Of a stretch of 5,911 nucleotides of DNA, positions 1 through 5,911 are shown piece by piece. Both the position numbers and the translations under genes were made by a program. Location of the stretch: the NCBI GenBank assembly GCA_964445575.1, contig CAYULB010000088.1, positions 1-5,911 of the forward strand. The letters are read 5' to 3'. This DNA comes from WJMT01 sp964445575 (lineage in GTDB: Bacteria > Acidobacteriota > Aminicenantia > Aminicenantales > Aminicenantaceae). Positions within the stretch are counted from its first letter, which is position 1. The number at the start of each line of letters is the position of its first letter. The notes beneath the pieces were generated by a model. It did not search any database. It worked only from the letters and a program-made list of their open reading frames with translations, and was not told the DNA's origin.

Positions 1-172
1 AGAATGTTTTGTGATATTTAATGATTATGTTAATTGGGATAGATATCTGCTGTCAATTTATTTCATAAGGAAGTTTTCCAGGAGTTTGTTTTAAAAAAAT
101 TATAGGGTTGAGGCAGAGTAGTGTTTAATCATAGAAAAGAGAAGGGATTCATGATATATTCAACTAAAGGAA

Positions 173-177
173 AGGAG
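173..177 (+). promoter_or_regulatory. Ribosome binding site deciding the fhs start
   Basis: AGGAG sits 6 bases before ATG 184 within the purine-rich stretch AAGGAAAGGAGAAGAAC. It is the best-placed site among the three in-frame start candidates. A second, weaker site (AGAAGGG ending at 146) lies 4 bases before ATG 151 and could support an 11-residue longer product. Confidence 0.8.
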
Positions 178-183
178 AAGAAC

Positions 184-1857
184 ATGAATGAGGACCGTAA
201 AATAGCCCAAAAACGCTCCCTGATTCCCATTGAGAAGATTGCTGCTAAATTAGGGATTGGGGGAGATGAGCTGGACTACTATGGAAAATACAAAGCAAAA
301 ATAAACAGGGAAGTTGATTATGACTCTAAAGGGAGAAGAGGAAAGCTGGTCATGGTGACCGCTATGACCCCAACTCCTTCAGGCGAAGGGAAAACCCTCA
401 CTACCATTGGACTGGCGGATACCCTCAACAGCATGGGTCAAAAAACCACTGCTGCTCTCAGGGAGCCCTCTCTGGGGCCTGTATTCGGTTTGAAAGGAGG
501 AGCTACGGGTGGAGGACACGCCCAAGTGGTTCCTTCGGATGAAATCAACCTGCATTTTACTGGTGACCTTCATGCTGTGACCGCGGCTCATAATCTTCTT
601 GCCGCTATGGTGGATAATCGTCTGCATTTTGATGGCCCTAGTTGTCTTTTGGACTGCCGGCGGGTGACCTGGAAGCGGGTTTTGGATGTTGATGACCGGG
701 TCCTCAGAGAAATCGTGGTGGGAATCGGAGGTCCTCTTAGAGGTATTGCCAGGGAAACAGGTATGGATATTACGGCAGCTTCTGAAGTCATGGCTATACT
801 CTGTCTATCCAAAAACCTTAAGGATTTAAAAGAAAGGCTGGGAAACATCACCATTGGTTATTCTCCGGACAGGGAGCCGGTTTTTGCACGCCAGATTAAA
901 GCTGCGGGATCAATGGCTGCTCTTCTTAAAGAAGCTCTTAAGCCGAATATTGTTCAGACCCTTAAGGGAAATCCTGCCCTAGTGCACGGAGGTCCGTTTG
1001 CCAACATTGCCCATGGGACAAATACAGTGATTGCTACCCGGATGGCGCTCCAGCTTTCTGATTATGTGGTTACAGAAACCGGATTTGGCTCTGATTTAGG
1101 TGCTGAGAAGTTTTTTAATATTGTGGTGAGGACAGGTCATGTTCCTCCTCCGGATGCTGTGGTGTTGGTAGCTACGGTCAGGGCCCTGAAACATCACGCA
1201 GGAGTGAAGCGCGATGAACTTCAGAAGGAAAACCTGGATGCTCTTGAAAAAGGATTTGAGAATCTAAAGAAGCATATTGAGAACATGAAGAGCTTTGGAA
1301 TGCCTGTAGTAGTGGCCGCGAACCGGTTTTCATCGGATACAGATAAAGAAATAGAGCGAGTCAAAAAGCTTTGTCAAAAAGAAAGTACCAGAGTGGCTGA
1401 AAGTCGGCTTTGGGCGGAGGGTAGCAAAGGAGGAAAGGAATTGGGAGAGCAGGTCATAGAGGCAGTTAAAAAAGATGACCATAACTTCAAATTTACCTAT
1501 GAAAAGGATCTTCCCCTTATAGAAAAAATCGAGAAAGTAGCCGCTAAGATCTACGGGGCCAAGTCAGTAGCTATGGAAGGAAAAACAAGAAGGAAGATTC
1601 AACGCATTGAAGACAGAGGGTTTAAGAAGCTTCCCATATGCGTAGCCAAGACGCAGGATTCTCTCTCTGATGACAAGGAGCTTCTGGGAAGGCCCGAGGA
1701 TTTCACTCTCATAGTCACAGACGTTTCAGCAAGCTCTGGAGCTGGATTTGTAGTGGTGTATTGCGGAGATATAATGACCATGCCCGGGCTTCCAAAGGTC
1801 CCGGCTGCTGAACGCGTTGATATCACGGATAAAGGAAAAATTACCGGTCTCATTTAA
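184..1857 (+). CDS. fhs: Formate--tetrahydrofolate ligase (10-formyl-THF synthetase)
   Basis: This cytoplasmic enzyme uses ATP to join formate to tetrahydrofolate, giving 10-formyl-THF for purine and fMet synthesis or the methyl branch of the Wood-Ljungdahl pathway. The protein is 557 residues from ATG 184, close to the roughly 555-560 of monofunctional bacterial enzymes. The sequence aligns by eye along its whole length with the Moorella enzyme as I remember it. Visible motifs are the phosphate-binding loop TPTPSGEGKT (residues 62-71), REPSLGP (93-99), the glycine-rich KGGATGGGHAQVVP (104-117), INLHFTGDLHAV (121-132), then HGGPFANIAHG, TETGFGSDLGAEKF and the C-terminal MTMPGLPKVPAAERVDI. No key motif is missing and there is no frameshift. 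ATG 184 is chosen because AGGAG lies 6 bases upstream and the family normally begins just before the IAQ segment (residues 7-9). Longer in-frame starts exist at GTG 121 and ATG 151. Nothing next to it belongs to the folate pathway (no folD or fchA), so it appears to be a single-gene unit. Confidence 0.97.
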   Translation: MNEDRKIAQKRSLIPIEKIAAKLGIGGDELDYYGKYKAKINREVDYDSKGRRGKLVMVTAMTPTPSGEGKTLTTIGLADTLNSMGQKTTAALREPSLGPVFGLKGGATGGGHAQVVPSDEINLHFTGDLHAVTAAHNLLAAMVDNRLHFDGPSCLLDCRRVTWKRVLDVDDRVLREIVVGIGGPLRGIARETGMDITAASEVMAILCLSKNLKDLKERLGNITIGYSPDREPVFARQIKAAGSMAALLKEALKPNIVQTLKGNPALVHGGPFANIAHGTNTVIATRMALQLSDYVVTETGFGSDLGAEKFFNIVVRTGHVPPPDAVVLVATVRALKHHAGVKRDELQKENLDALEKGFENLKKHIENMKSFGMPVVVAANRFSSDTDKEIERVKKLCQKESTRVAESRLWAEGSKGGKELGEQVIEAVKKDDHNFKFTYEKDLPLIEKIEKVAAKIYGAKSVAMEGKTRRKIQRIEDRGFKKLPICVAKTQDSLSDDKELLGRPEDFTLIVTDVSASSGAGFVVVYCGDIMTMPGLPKVPAAERVDITDKGKITGLI

Positions 1858-1902
1858 TCCGGAACGTGAACAGTCCAGGTTAAATGTAGCTGTGGAGACC
1901 GG
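1844..1902. repeat. Imperfect inverted repeat enclosing the convergent fhs and ccsA stop codons
   Basis: The left arm is CCGGTCT (1844-1850) followed directly by CATTTAA (1851-1857). The right arm is TTAAATG (1880-1886), nine unpaired bases (1887-1895), then AGACCGG (1896-1902). Both 7-base blocks pair perfectly. The loop, 1858-1879, is exactly the intergenic gap, and the fhs and ccsA TAA stop codons lie in the inner arms. Either transcript could therefore form the same hairpin at its 3' end. There is no run of T after either arm, so this is not a classical intrinsic terminator. A role as a bidirectional termination or transcript-end structure is inference. Part of the symmetry comes simply from both genes ending in ATT TAA. 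Confidence 0.5.
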
Positions 1903-2698
1903 CAAGAAGATAGTTTACCCCAAAATAAGTGAACATGGCGGCCAGAAATCCGATCACAGCAATGACAGCAGAGCGTTTCCCCTTCCATCCCATAACCAGG
2001 CGTGTGTGAAGATAAAGAGCAAACACGAACCAGGTGATGAGGCTCCAGACTTCTTTGGGGTCCCAGCCCCAGTATCTTCCCCAGGCTTTGTAAGCCCAGA
2101 TCATTCCGAATACCAGGCCGCCCAGTGTGAATAAGGGAAATCCCACTGCAATGCACTTGTAGGAAATATAGTCTAGCTTTTCAGGGGTGAGTCTTTGTTT
2201 CTGCTTGGTTCGGGAAGATTTTTTGGCCTCAGCGATGAGGTACATCACACTGGTCACAAAGGATATAGCAAAAAAAGCTTCTCCCAGAAGAGTCACTGAA
2301 ACATGAAGCCACAGCCAGTAGCTCTGCAGAGCCGGCATAAGAGGTCTTGCTTCTTTGGGCATTAAAGGGGAGGAGGCAATGGCCATGAGTACGATAATGA
2401 TTAGAATAAAATAAGGTCCGGCCTGTCTTATTTTGAATTTTCCCTCTACTGAAAGATAAGCAAAGGCTCCGCACCATGCAAGAAAAGAAAGAGATTCATA
2501 CATGTTGGTAAACGGTGCATGACTGGTTTCCACAGTCCTTAATATGAGTGCAGCTGTGTGTATGATAAATCCAATGAAAAGTATTTTATAACCAGTTTTT
2601 GCCCACTTGGTTCTTTCAGTAAAAAGACAAATAAAATAAAAGGCAGATGAAAACAGATATAAAACAAAGGCCGTGTAAAAAAAAGTGCTCTCAGTCAC
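1880..2698 (-). CDS. ccsA: Cytochrome c biogenesis protein CcsA (heme handling, WWD domain)
   Basis: This integral membrane protein of system II cytochrome c maturation passes heme to ResB/CcsB and apocytochrome on the outer face of the cytoplasmic membrane. The 272-residue sequence is very hydrophobic, with about eight likely membrane segments. The tryptophan-rich WWD heme-binding motif is plain (WGRYWGWDPKEVWSL, 206-220). Three histidines fall where the family has heme ligands: H132 in WLWLHV, H231 in LYLHTR and H269 in GLHSY. Their spacing (99 and 38) is close to that of the external, membrane and external histidines of the Helicobacter CcsBA fusion as I recall it. The start is GTG 2698, which overlaps the resB stop as GTGA, with AAGGA 7 bases upstream inside resB, so translation is probably coupled. 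Related CcmC and CcmF also carry WWD motifs, but the length, the resB partner and the histidine pattern favour CcsA. Some annotations call this protein CcsB or ResC. Confidence 0.93.
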   Translation of the reverse strand: MTESTFFYTAFVLYLFSSAFYFICLFTERTKWAKTGYKILFIGFIIHTAALILRTVETSHAPFTNMYESLSFLAWCGAFAYLSVEGKFKIRQAGPYFILIIIVLMAIASSPLMPKEARPLMPALQSYWLWLHVSVTLLGEAFFAISFVTSVMYLIAEAKKSSRTKQKQRLTPEKLDYISYKCIAVGFPLFTLGGLVFGMIWAYKAWGRYWGWDPKEVWSLITWFVFALYLHTRLVMGWKGKRSAVIAVIGFLAAMFTYFGVNYLLAGLHSYI

Positions 2699-4047
2699 TG
2701 GTGTTTCCTTAAAGATTGGATGATTTTATCAAATTCCTCTTTAAAAGCAGGGATTGTTTTTTTCATGGTTCCTCCAGCGCAGATTTCCGTGCCGCTGTTT
2801 TCTTTTTTTATCATAATTCTGATTTCTTTGGGAATATAGTAAAAAGCGAGAAAAAGACCCATCATTAAAAAAGAGCATCCAGCCCAGATGAAAGGAGCCC
2901 CAGGGTCTTTTGCGATTTGTATGACAGAGTACGGCTCTGCTTTGAAATCTTTAAATCTCAGAGCCAAGCCTGAATCTTTTTTAGAAATTCCGCTTTTAAA
3001 CTCAGGATATTTCAGGAACAGCCATCCTGAGAAAACATCCTTTCCGTTTTCTGTGGCTTTCACAAAAACAGCTGGATTGTTTGGTTCAAGAGAGCGAGTA
3101 GTCACTTTGTTTTCTTCTGTAATCACAAAATCAGGGACAAAATACAAAGCACTTAATTCAATGTTTTTATCTTTAATAAAGGTTTTCTCTCCGACTTTGG
3201 TTTGGATTGATTTTGAAAAAGGGTTTGCTTCTTTACTCTCTATCATGATTTCGATTAAAGGATTTCTCCAGTCCCAGCCGTACCCGCTTTGATAGAATCG
3301 GTAGCCTTTGTAGGAAAGAGGATGGTTGACTTCAATGGTCTTGGTTAGAACGGTTTGATTTTCTTTAATTATGGAGAGATGGCTTTTCCAGTCTTTGACG
3401 CTTCCGTCTTCATAATAAATCGTTTCAAATTGATGGAGTTTTAAGGAAAAATCCGCAGTGGGAACAGGTTTTGTTTCTTCTTCAATAAAAGCTAAATTAT
3501 CTTTAAAGCCAAAAGCGCCGCTTATAAATCCTCCTATAATTATTATTAAAATTCCCAAATGGACAATATCTGAGCCGAACCACCCCATAAGTTTTTTTCT
3601 CCCTTGAAGGAAGACACTTTTCTGTTCAGTTTTTTCTTTAACTTTGTAGCCTCTTGATTTTAAACAATTTTTAAGAGCCTCTTTTGCCTGGGGAACGGAT
3701 CGGTTTGTGGAGATGACCTTGTTTAAAGTCATGGACTTCAGCTTTTTTTCTTCTGTAGAAATTTTAAAAGTAAAAGTTCTTTTAAATTTTCTCTTGACAC
3801 GGCTGAGAAAACAGGTGAGCAAATTCAAAGAAAAGAGAAGCAGCAAGGCCAGGTACCAGGGGGATTGGTAGAGATGGGTTATTCCTGATTTCATAAGAAG
3901 AGGAGCCCAATCTCCATATTTTTGGGTATAGGCTTCCAGGCTTCTTCCCTGGGGGACAAGAGTTCCCAGGGTTGTAGCCAGGATAATGATGATGAGCAGG
4001 AAGACGGCAAGTTTAACCGAGGAAAAGAATTTTATCATTGATCTCAT
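2695..4047 (-). CDS. resB: Cytochrome c biogenesis protein ResB (CcsB family)
   Basis: ResB is the partner of CcsA in the system II heme export and cytochrome c synthetase complex. At 450 residues it has the normal family layout. There are membrane segments at about 12-32 and 63-82, a cytoplasmic stretch, and a third segment at about 161-181 with H163 in the HLG motif. A large external domain follows (about 182-384), then a last segment (about 386-404) preceded by the typical DPG (381-383). The hallmark NHPLSYKGYRFYQSGYGWDW (241-260) is present. H163 is a candidate membrane heme ligand, an inference from position. After the last segment a cytoplasmic tail contains AFKEEFDKII (434-443), which resembles the F-x-x-E-F tail of other bacterial ResB proteins. 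The start is ATG 4047, with AGGTGA 6 bases upstream and a good promoter about 30 bases upstream. The ATG three codons further in has no such site. It is the first gene of an operon with ccsA; ResA and CcdA are not nearby. Confidence 0.94.
   Translation of the reverse strand: MRSMIKFFSSVKLAVFLLIIIILATTLGTLVPQGRSLEAYTQKYGDWAPLLMKSGITHLYQSPWYLALLLLFSLNLLTCFLSRVKRKFKRTFTFKISTEEKKLKSMTLNKVISTNRSVPQAKEALKNCLKSRGYKVKEKTEQKSVFLQGRKKLMGWFGSDIVHLGILIIIIGGFISGAFGFKDNLAFIEEETKPVPTADFSLKLHQFETIYYEDGSVKDWKSHLSIIKENQTVLTKTIEVNHPLSYKGYRFYQSGYGWDWRNPLIEIMIESKEANPFSKSIQTKVGEKTFIKDKNIELSALYFVPDFVITEENKVTTRSLEPNNPAVFVKATENGKDVFSGWLFLKYPEFKSGISKKDSGLALRFKDFKAEPYSVIQIAKDPGAPFIWAGCSFLMMGLFLAFYYIPKEIRIMIKKENSGTEICAGGTMKKTIPAFKEEFDKIIQSLRKHQ
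2706..2710 (-). promoter_or_regulatory. Ribosome binding site for ccsA inside the end of resB
   Basis: Read on the minus strand, AAGGA lies 7 bases before the GTG start at 2698 and within the last codons of resB. It supports the GTG as the true start and the GTGA stop-start overlap as a point of coupled translation. Confidence 0.65.
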
Positions 4048-4078
4048 GAGTCTTCACCTGCTTAAATTCCTGGATGAG

Positions 4079-4106
4079 ATTATCATACTCCTGAGTCCTA
4101 AGTCAA
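4079..4106 (-). promoter_or_regulatory. Sigma-70-like promoter of the resB-ccsA operon
   Basis: Read on the minus strand, TTGACT (4106-4101) and GATAAT (4084-4079) are separated by 16 bases. Each matches the sigma-70 consensus in five of six positions. The predicted transcription start near 4072 leaves a leader of about 25 bases holding the resB ribosome binding site at 4059-4054. Upstream of the -35 box (about 4115-4140) the DNA is A/T-rich, as UP elements are, but that role is inferred. This is the best promoter visible in the window. Confidence 0.6.
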
Positions 4107-4150
4107 AGGTTTGAAAGCAGAACCAAAAATAAAGTAAAGACTTTTCAAAA

Positions 4151-4176
4151 TTTTTCTTTTTTCTCTTTTCTTTTTT
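4151..4176 (+). other. 26-base pure pyrimidine run in the divergent intergenic region
   Basis: Every base from 4151 to 4176 is T or C (22 T, 4 C), so the opposite strand is a pure purine A-tract. It lies between resB (-) and the symporter gene (+), about 45 bases upstream of the resB -35 box. Such tracts are stiff or curved and can help promoters or bind nucleoid proteins. No specific role can be read from the sequence. No other intergenic stretch in the window has such a run. Confidence 0.6.
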
Positions 4177-4195
4177 ATTTATCATAAGGATTCAT

Positions 4196-4212
4196 TCATC
4201 TTCAACGGATGA
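4196..4212 (+). other. Small hairpin in the symporter leader
   Basis: TCATC (4196-4200) and GATGA (4208-4212) can pair around a 7-base loop, upstream of the symporter start. The stem is short and is not followed by a T run, so it is not a terminator. It does not match any riboswitch that I recognise and may be chance. Confidence 0.2.
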
Positions 4213-4251
4213 GGTCTGAGATTGGCGAAGAAATAAGCAGAGCCTAAAAAA

Positions 4252-4256
4252 AAGGA
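4252..4256 (+). promoter_or_regulatory. Ribosome binding site of the AGCS symporter, long spacing
   Basis: AAGGA lies 11 bases before ATG 4268 inside an almost pure purine stretch. The spacing is at the long end of the normal range. It fits ATG 4268 better than the in-frame ATGs at 4283 and 4295, which have no site of their own. Confidence 0.6.
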
Positions 4257-4267
4257 AATAAAAAACA

Positions 4268-5650
4268 ATGTTTGATTCTTTCATGAGTTGGTTGATGGCC
4301 TTTAATGATTGGCTGAACGGAATTGTTTGGGGTCCTTATATGCTGATATTACTGGTCGGCACAGGGATTTATCTTTCTGTTCGCAGCAACTTTCTCCAGG
4401 TGACCAAACTGGGTTATATATTAAAGCAAACCTTAGGGAAAGTAGTGGAAAAGCCCACGGCCGGGGAAGGGGATATCACTCCCTTTCAAGCTTTAACCAC
4501 TGCCCTGGCTTCCACCGTGGGGACCGGCAACCTTGCTGGAGTAGCTACGGCCATTGCCATAGGAGGCCCGGGCGCTATCTTCTGGATGTGGGTCTCAGGA
4601 TTTTTCGGTATGATGACCAAATTCGGGGAAGTGGTTTTGTCGGTTCATTTTAGAGAAAAAAAGGCGGATGGAAGTTGGGCTGGGGGGCCTATGTACTATC
4701 TTACCAAGGGACTTAAACAGAGATGGCTGGCAGTCCTGTTTGCTTTCTTTGGGGCTTTTGCAGCCCTGGGAATAGGAAATATGGTCCAATCCAATTCTGT
4801 GGCAGATGCTCTTAAAACCAATTTTAACATCCCCTATGCCTTCACTGGGATTGCTTTGGTTATTCTGGCCGGCTTGGTCATCATTGGAGGGATCAAACGG
4901 ATAGCCCAGGTGACTGAAAAGCTGGTTCCGTTTATGGCTGTTTTTTACATCATAGGAGCTGTTTTCATTATATTGACACGGGTTTCAGCCGTACCAGAGG
5001 CTTTTGCCTTGATTTTCAAACATGCCTTCACCCCTATTTCTGCTGTGGGAGGATTTGCCGGAGCCGCTGTGATGCAGGTGGTCCGTTTTGGTGTGGCCCG
5101 GGGAGTCTTTTCCAATGAGGCCGGGCTGGGGAGTGCTCCTATTGCTCATGCCACAGCCCGAACAGATCACCCTGTGCGCCAGGGCTTCTGGGGGATTTTC
5201 GAGGTGTTTATCGATACCATTGTTATCTGCACCTTGACTGCTCTTGCTATTGTGGTCACAGGCGTTTGGAAGATGGTCGACCCCAGTACAGGCGAAGGAT
5301 TCACCGGAGCTGCACTGACCAGCAAGGCTTATACCCTCGGACTGCCCGGTCCCGGAGGCTACATCATAGCCATTGGGATTATCTTCTTTGCTTATTCCAC
5401 ACTTCTGGGCTGGTCTTTTTACGGAGAGAAATGTTTTGAATATCTAATAGGGAGCCGAAGAGCCAAGCTTTATCGGTATTTCTTTTTGCCTTTTATTTTT
5501 TTAGGTGCGGTGGGGGCTCTAGAGCCCATCTGGCTTTTGGCCGACACATTGAACGGGCTGATGGCCATTCCCAACCTGATCGGTGTCCTGGGGATGAGTG
5601 GACTCATCATCAAGCTGACCCGAGATTTCTTCAGAAAGAACCGTTCTTAG
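4268..5650 (+). CDS. Alanine/glycine:sodium symporter, AGCS family
   Basis: This is a secondary transporter of the inner membrane that imports small neutral amino acids, usually alanine or glycine, with sodium. At 460 residues it has the family's usual length and about ten hydrophobic segments. Family motifs are clear: TALASTVGTGNLAGVATAI (78-96), GGPGAIFWMWVSGFFGMMTK (99-118), GGPMYYL (139-145), GGIKRIAQVTEKLVPFMA (207-224), RGVFSNEAGLGSAPIAHATA (278-297) and FFAYSTLLGWSFYGEKCFEY (373-392). No motif is missing or interrupted. Exact substrate, and hence the choice among names such as alsT, dagA or agcS, cannot be decided from sequence. The gene stands alone: it diverges from resB across 220 bases and converges with a small membrane-protein gene. 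No strong promoter is seen. A TATCAT -10-like box at 4180-4185 behind the pyrimidine run is a weak candidate and would give a leader of about 75 bases. Confidence 0.95.
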   Translation: MFDSFMSWLMAFNDWLNGIVWGPYMLILLVGTGIYLSVRSNFLQVTKLGYILKQTLGKVVEKPTAGEGDITPFQALTTALASTVGTGNLAGVATAIAIGGPGAIFWMWVSGFFGMMTKFGEVVLSVHFREKKADGSWAGGPMYYLTKGLKQRWLAVLFAFFGAFAALGIGNMVQSNSVADALKTNFNIPYAFTGIALVILAGLVIIGGIKRIAQVTEKLVPFMAVFYIIGAVFIILTRVSAVPEAFALIFKHAFTPISAVGGFAGAAVMQVVRFGVARGVFSNEAGLGSAPIAHATARTDHPVRQGFWGIFEVFIDTIVICTLTALAIVVTGVWKMVDPSTGEGFTGAALTSKAYTLGLPGPGGYIIAIGIIFFAYSTLLGWSFYGEKCFEYLIGSRRAKLYRYFFLPFIFLGAVGALEPIWLLADTLNGLMAIPNLIGVLGMSGLIIKLTRDFFRKNRS

Positions 5651-5664
5651 AAAATGAGAAACTT

Positions 5665-5703
5665 CTTTTTAATCTTTTTTGGAGAGAGTCTTAAATTAAA
5701 AAG
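5665..5703. repeat. AT-rich inverted repeat between the convergent symporter and small-protein genes
   Basis: CTTTTTAAT (5665-5673) and ATTAAAAAG (5695-5703) are perfect inverted copies around a 21-base loop, in the 67-base gap between two convergent stop codons. The stem is almost all A-T and the loop is long, so a stable terminator is doubtful. The position is where a shared terminator would be expected. Confidence 0.25.
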
Positions 5704-5717
5704 GTGGGGTGAATGGG

Positions 5718-5909
5718 CTATCTATTTTTCAACCGTTCTGATAAAGGAATAACAACACTGAATACCACTGCAAAAAAGAATGAGATTTTCCAATCAACCT
5801 GAGCCTCTCCGTGCGCGATCAGGCTCCACAGCAGAGTCACTACAGCCGTGACAACTAAGGTGATTGCAAAAATCATGATAAAACTTAAAAACCAGCTCCT
5901 TTTTTTCAA
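5718..5909 (-). CDS. Small two-segment membrane protein of unknown function, start at window edge
   Basis: This frame encodes 63 residues. It opens with a basic MKKR, then a hydrophobic segment at about 7-31, a short polar stretch HGEAQVDWK (33-41), a second hydrophobic segment at about 42-55, and a basic end SERLKNR. This is the usual look of a small inner-membrane protein with two crossing helices, and the composition is far from random out-of-frame sequence. The start used here is TTG 5909, only two bases from the window edge, so its ribosome binding site cannot be seen. The true start could lie further upstream, and the internal ATG 12 codons in has AGGAG about 20 bases away, which is too far. 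I do not recognise a named family, though short proteins of similar plan with a conserved HG...DW..SF stretch seem familiar from several bacterial phyla. It is convergent with the symporter gene and no function can be inferred. Confidence 0.65.
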   Translation of the reverse strand: MKKRSWFLSFIMIFAITLVVTAVVTLLWSLIAHGEAQVDWKISFFFAVVFSVVIPLSERLKNR

Positions 5910-5911
5910 TT

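Noticed and set aside
34..62. Possible fhs promoter TTGGGA-17 bases-TTTATT.
   Set aside because: Each box matches only four of six consensus positions, which is expected by chance in AT-rich DNA.
2..94. Open frame entering from the left edge, 30 codons ending at TAA 92-94 (residues ECFVIFNDYVNWDRYLLS...), possibly the end of an upstream gene.
   Set aside because: It is short, markedly more AT-rich than the real genes here and without a recognisable family. A 30-codon open run in such DNA is easily chance.
1..183. Tetrahydrofolate or glycine riboswitch in front of fhs.
   Set aside because: No conserved core or plausible multi-stem fold of either class is visible in this AT-rich leader.
1817..2134. 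105-residue plus-strand frame overlapping the end of fhs and ccsA.
   Set aside because: It lies mostly antisense to the conserved WWD-containing end of ccsA and its residues have no protein-like pattern.
2695..2766. Internal start in the end of resB: GGAGG 4 bases before an in-frame ATG 2766, giving a 23-residue peptide starting MKKTIPAFKEEF.
   Set aside because: The GGAGG is made by the glycine codons of the AGGT stretch, and the peptide is the F-x-x-E-F tail seen in other ResB proteins. It is more likely part of ResB than a separate gene.
2888..3292. 134-residue plus-strand frame opposite resB.
   Set aside because: It is the antisense shadow of the conserved external domain of ResB and has no ribosome binding site or recognisable motif.
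5636..5648. AAGAAC-C-GTTCTT palindrome across the symporter's last codons as a terminator stem.
   Set aside because: The stem is at most six weak pairs with almost no loop, and the T runs begin too far downstream.

Overview
The window reads as ordinary bacterial chromosome. It holds four full-length genes of recognisable families and one small membrane-protein gene at the right edge. There are no RNA genes, insertion sequences, CRISPR arrays or phage genes that I can see. The organism is probably an anaerobic or facultative bacterium outside the gamma-proteobacteria. It matures c-type cytochromes by system II (ResB/CcsB plus CcsA) and carries a stand-alone formate--tetrahydrofolate ligase, as acetogens, many Firmicutes, delta-proteobacteria and several uncultured phyla do. 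Start codons are mixed (ATG, GTG, probably TTG) and Shine-Dalgarno sequences are of the usual AGGAG type. The phylum cannot be fixed from this sequence alone.

Layout from left to right. Bases 1-183 are an AT-rich leader with no convincing gene or promoter. Bases 184-1857 (+) encode formate--tetrahydrofolate ligase (fhs). It converges on a two-gene minus-strand operon, resB (4047-2695) followed by ccsA (2698-1880), whose coding regions overlap by four bases (GTGA). The 22-base gap between the fhs and ccsA stop codons is the loop of an imperfect inverted repeat that contains both stop codons. Bases 4048-4267 form a divergent intergenic region. It has a good sigma-70-like promoter for resB-ccsA and a 26-base pure pyrimidine run. 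Bases 4268-5650 (+) encode an amino acid:sodium (alanine/glycine) symporter of the AGCS family. Bases 5718-5909 (-) encode a 63-residue protein with two predicted membrane segments, convergent with the symporter; its true start may lie beyond the window.

How the genes work together: ResB and CcsA form one membrane complex that carries heme across the membrane and attaches it to CXXCH apocytochromes. The thiol-reducing partners of that system (ResA/CcsX, CcdA/DsbD) are not in this window. Fhs feeds formate into the cytoplasmic one-carbon folate pool. The symporter imports alanine or glycine. Apart from the resB-ccsA operon the genes are separate transcription units, and their adjacency does not by itself indicate a shared pathway. 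I found no candidate for an undescribed multi-gene system. The items most worth a second look are the stop-codon-enclosing inverted repeat, the divergent regulatory region and the small membrane protein.
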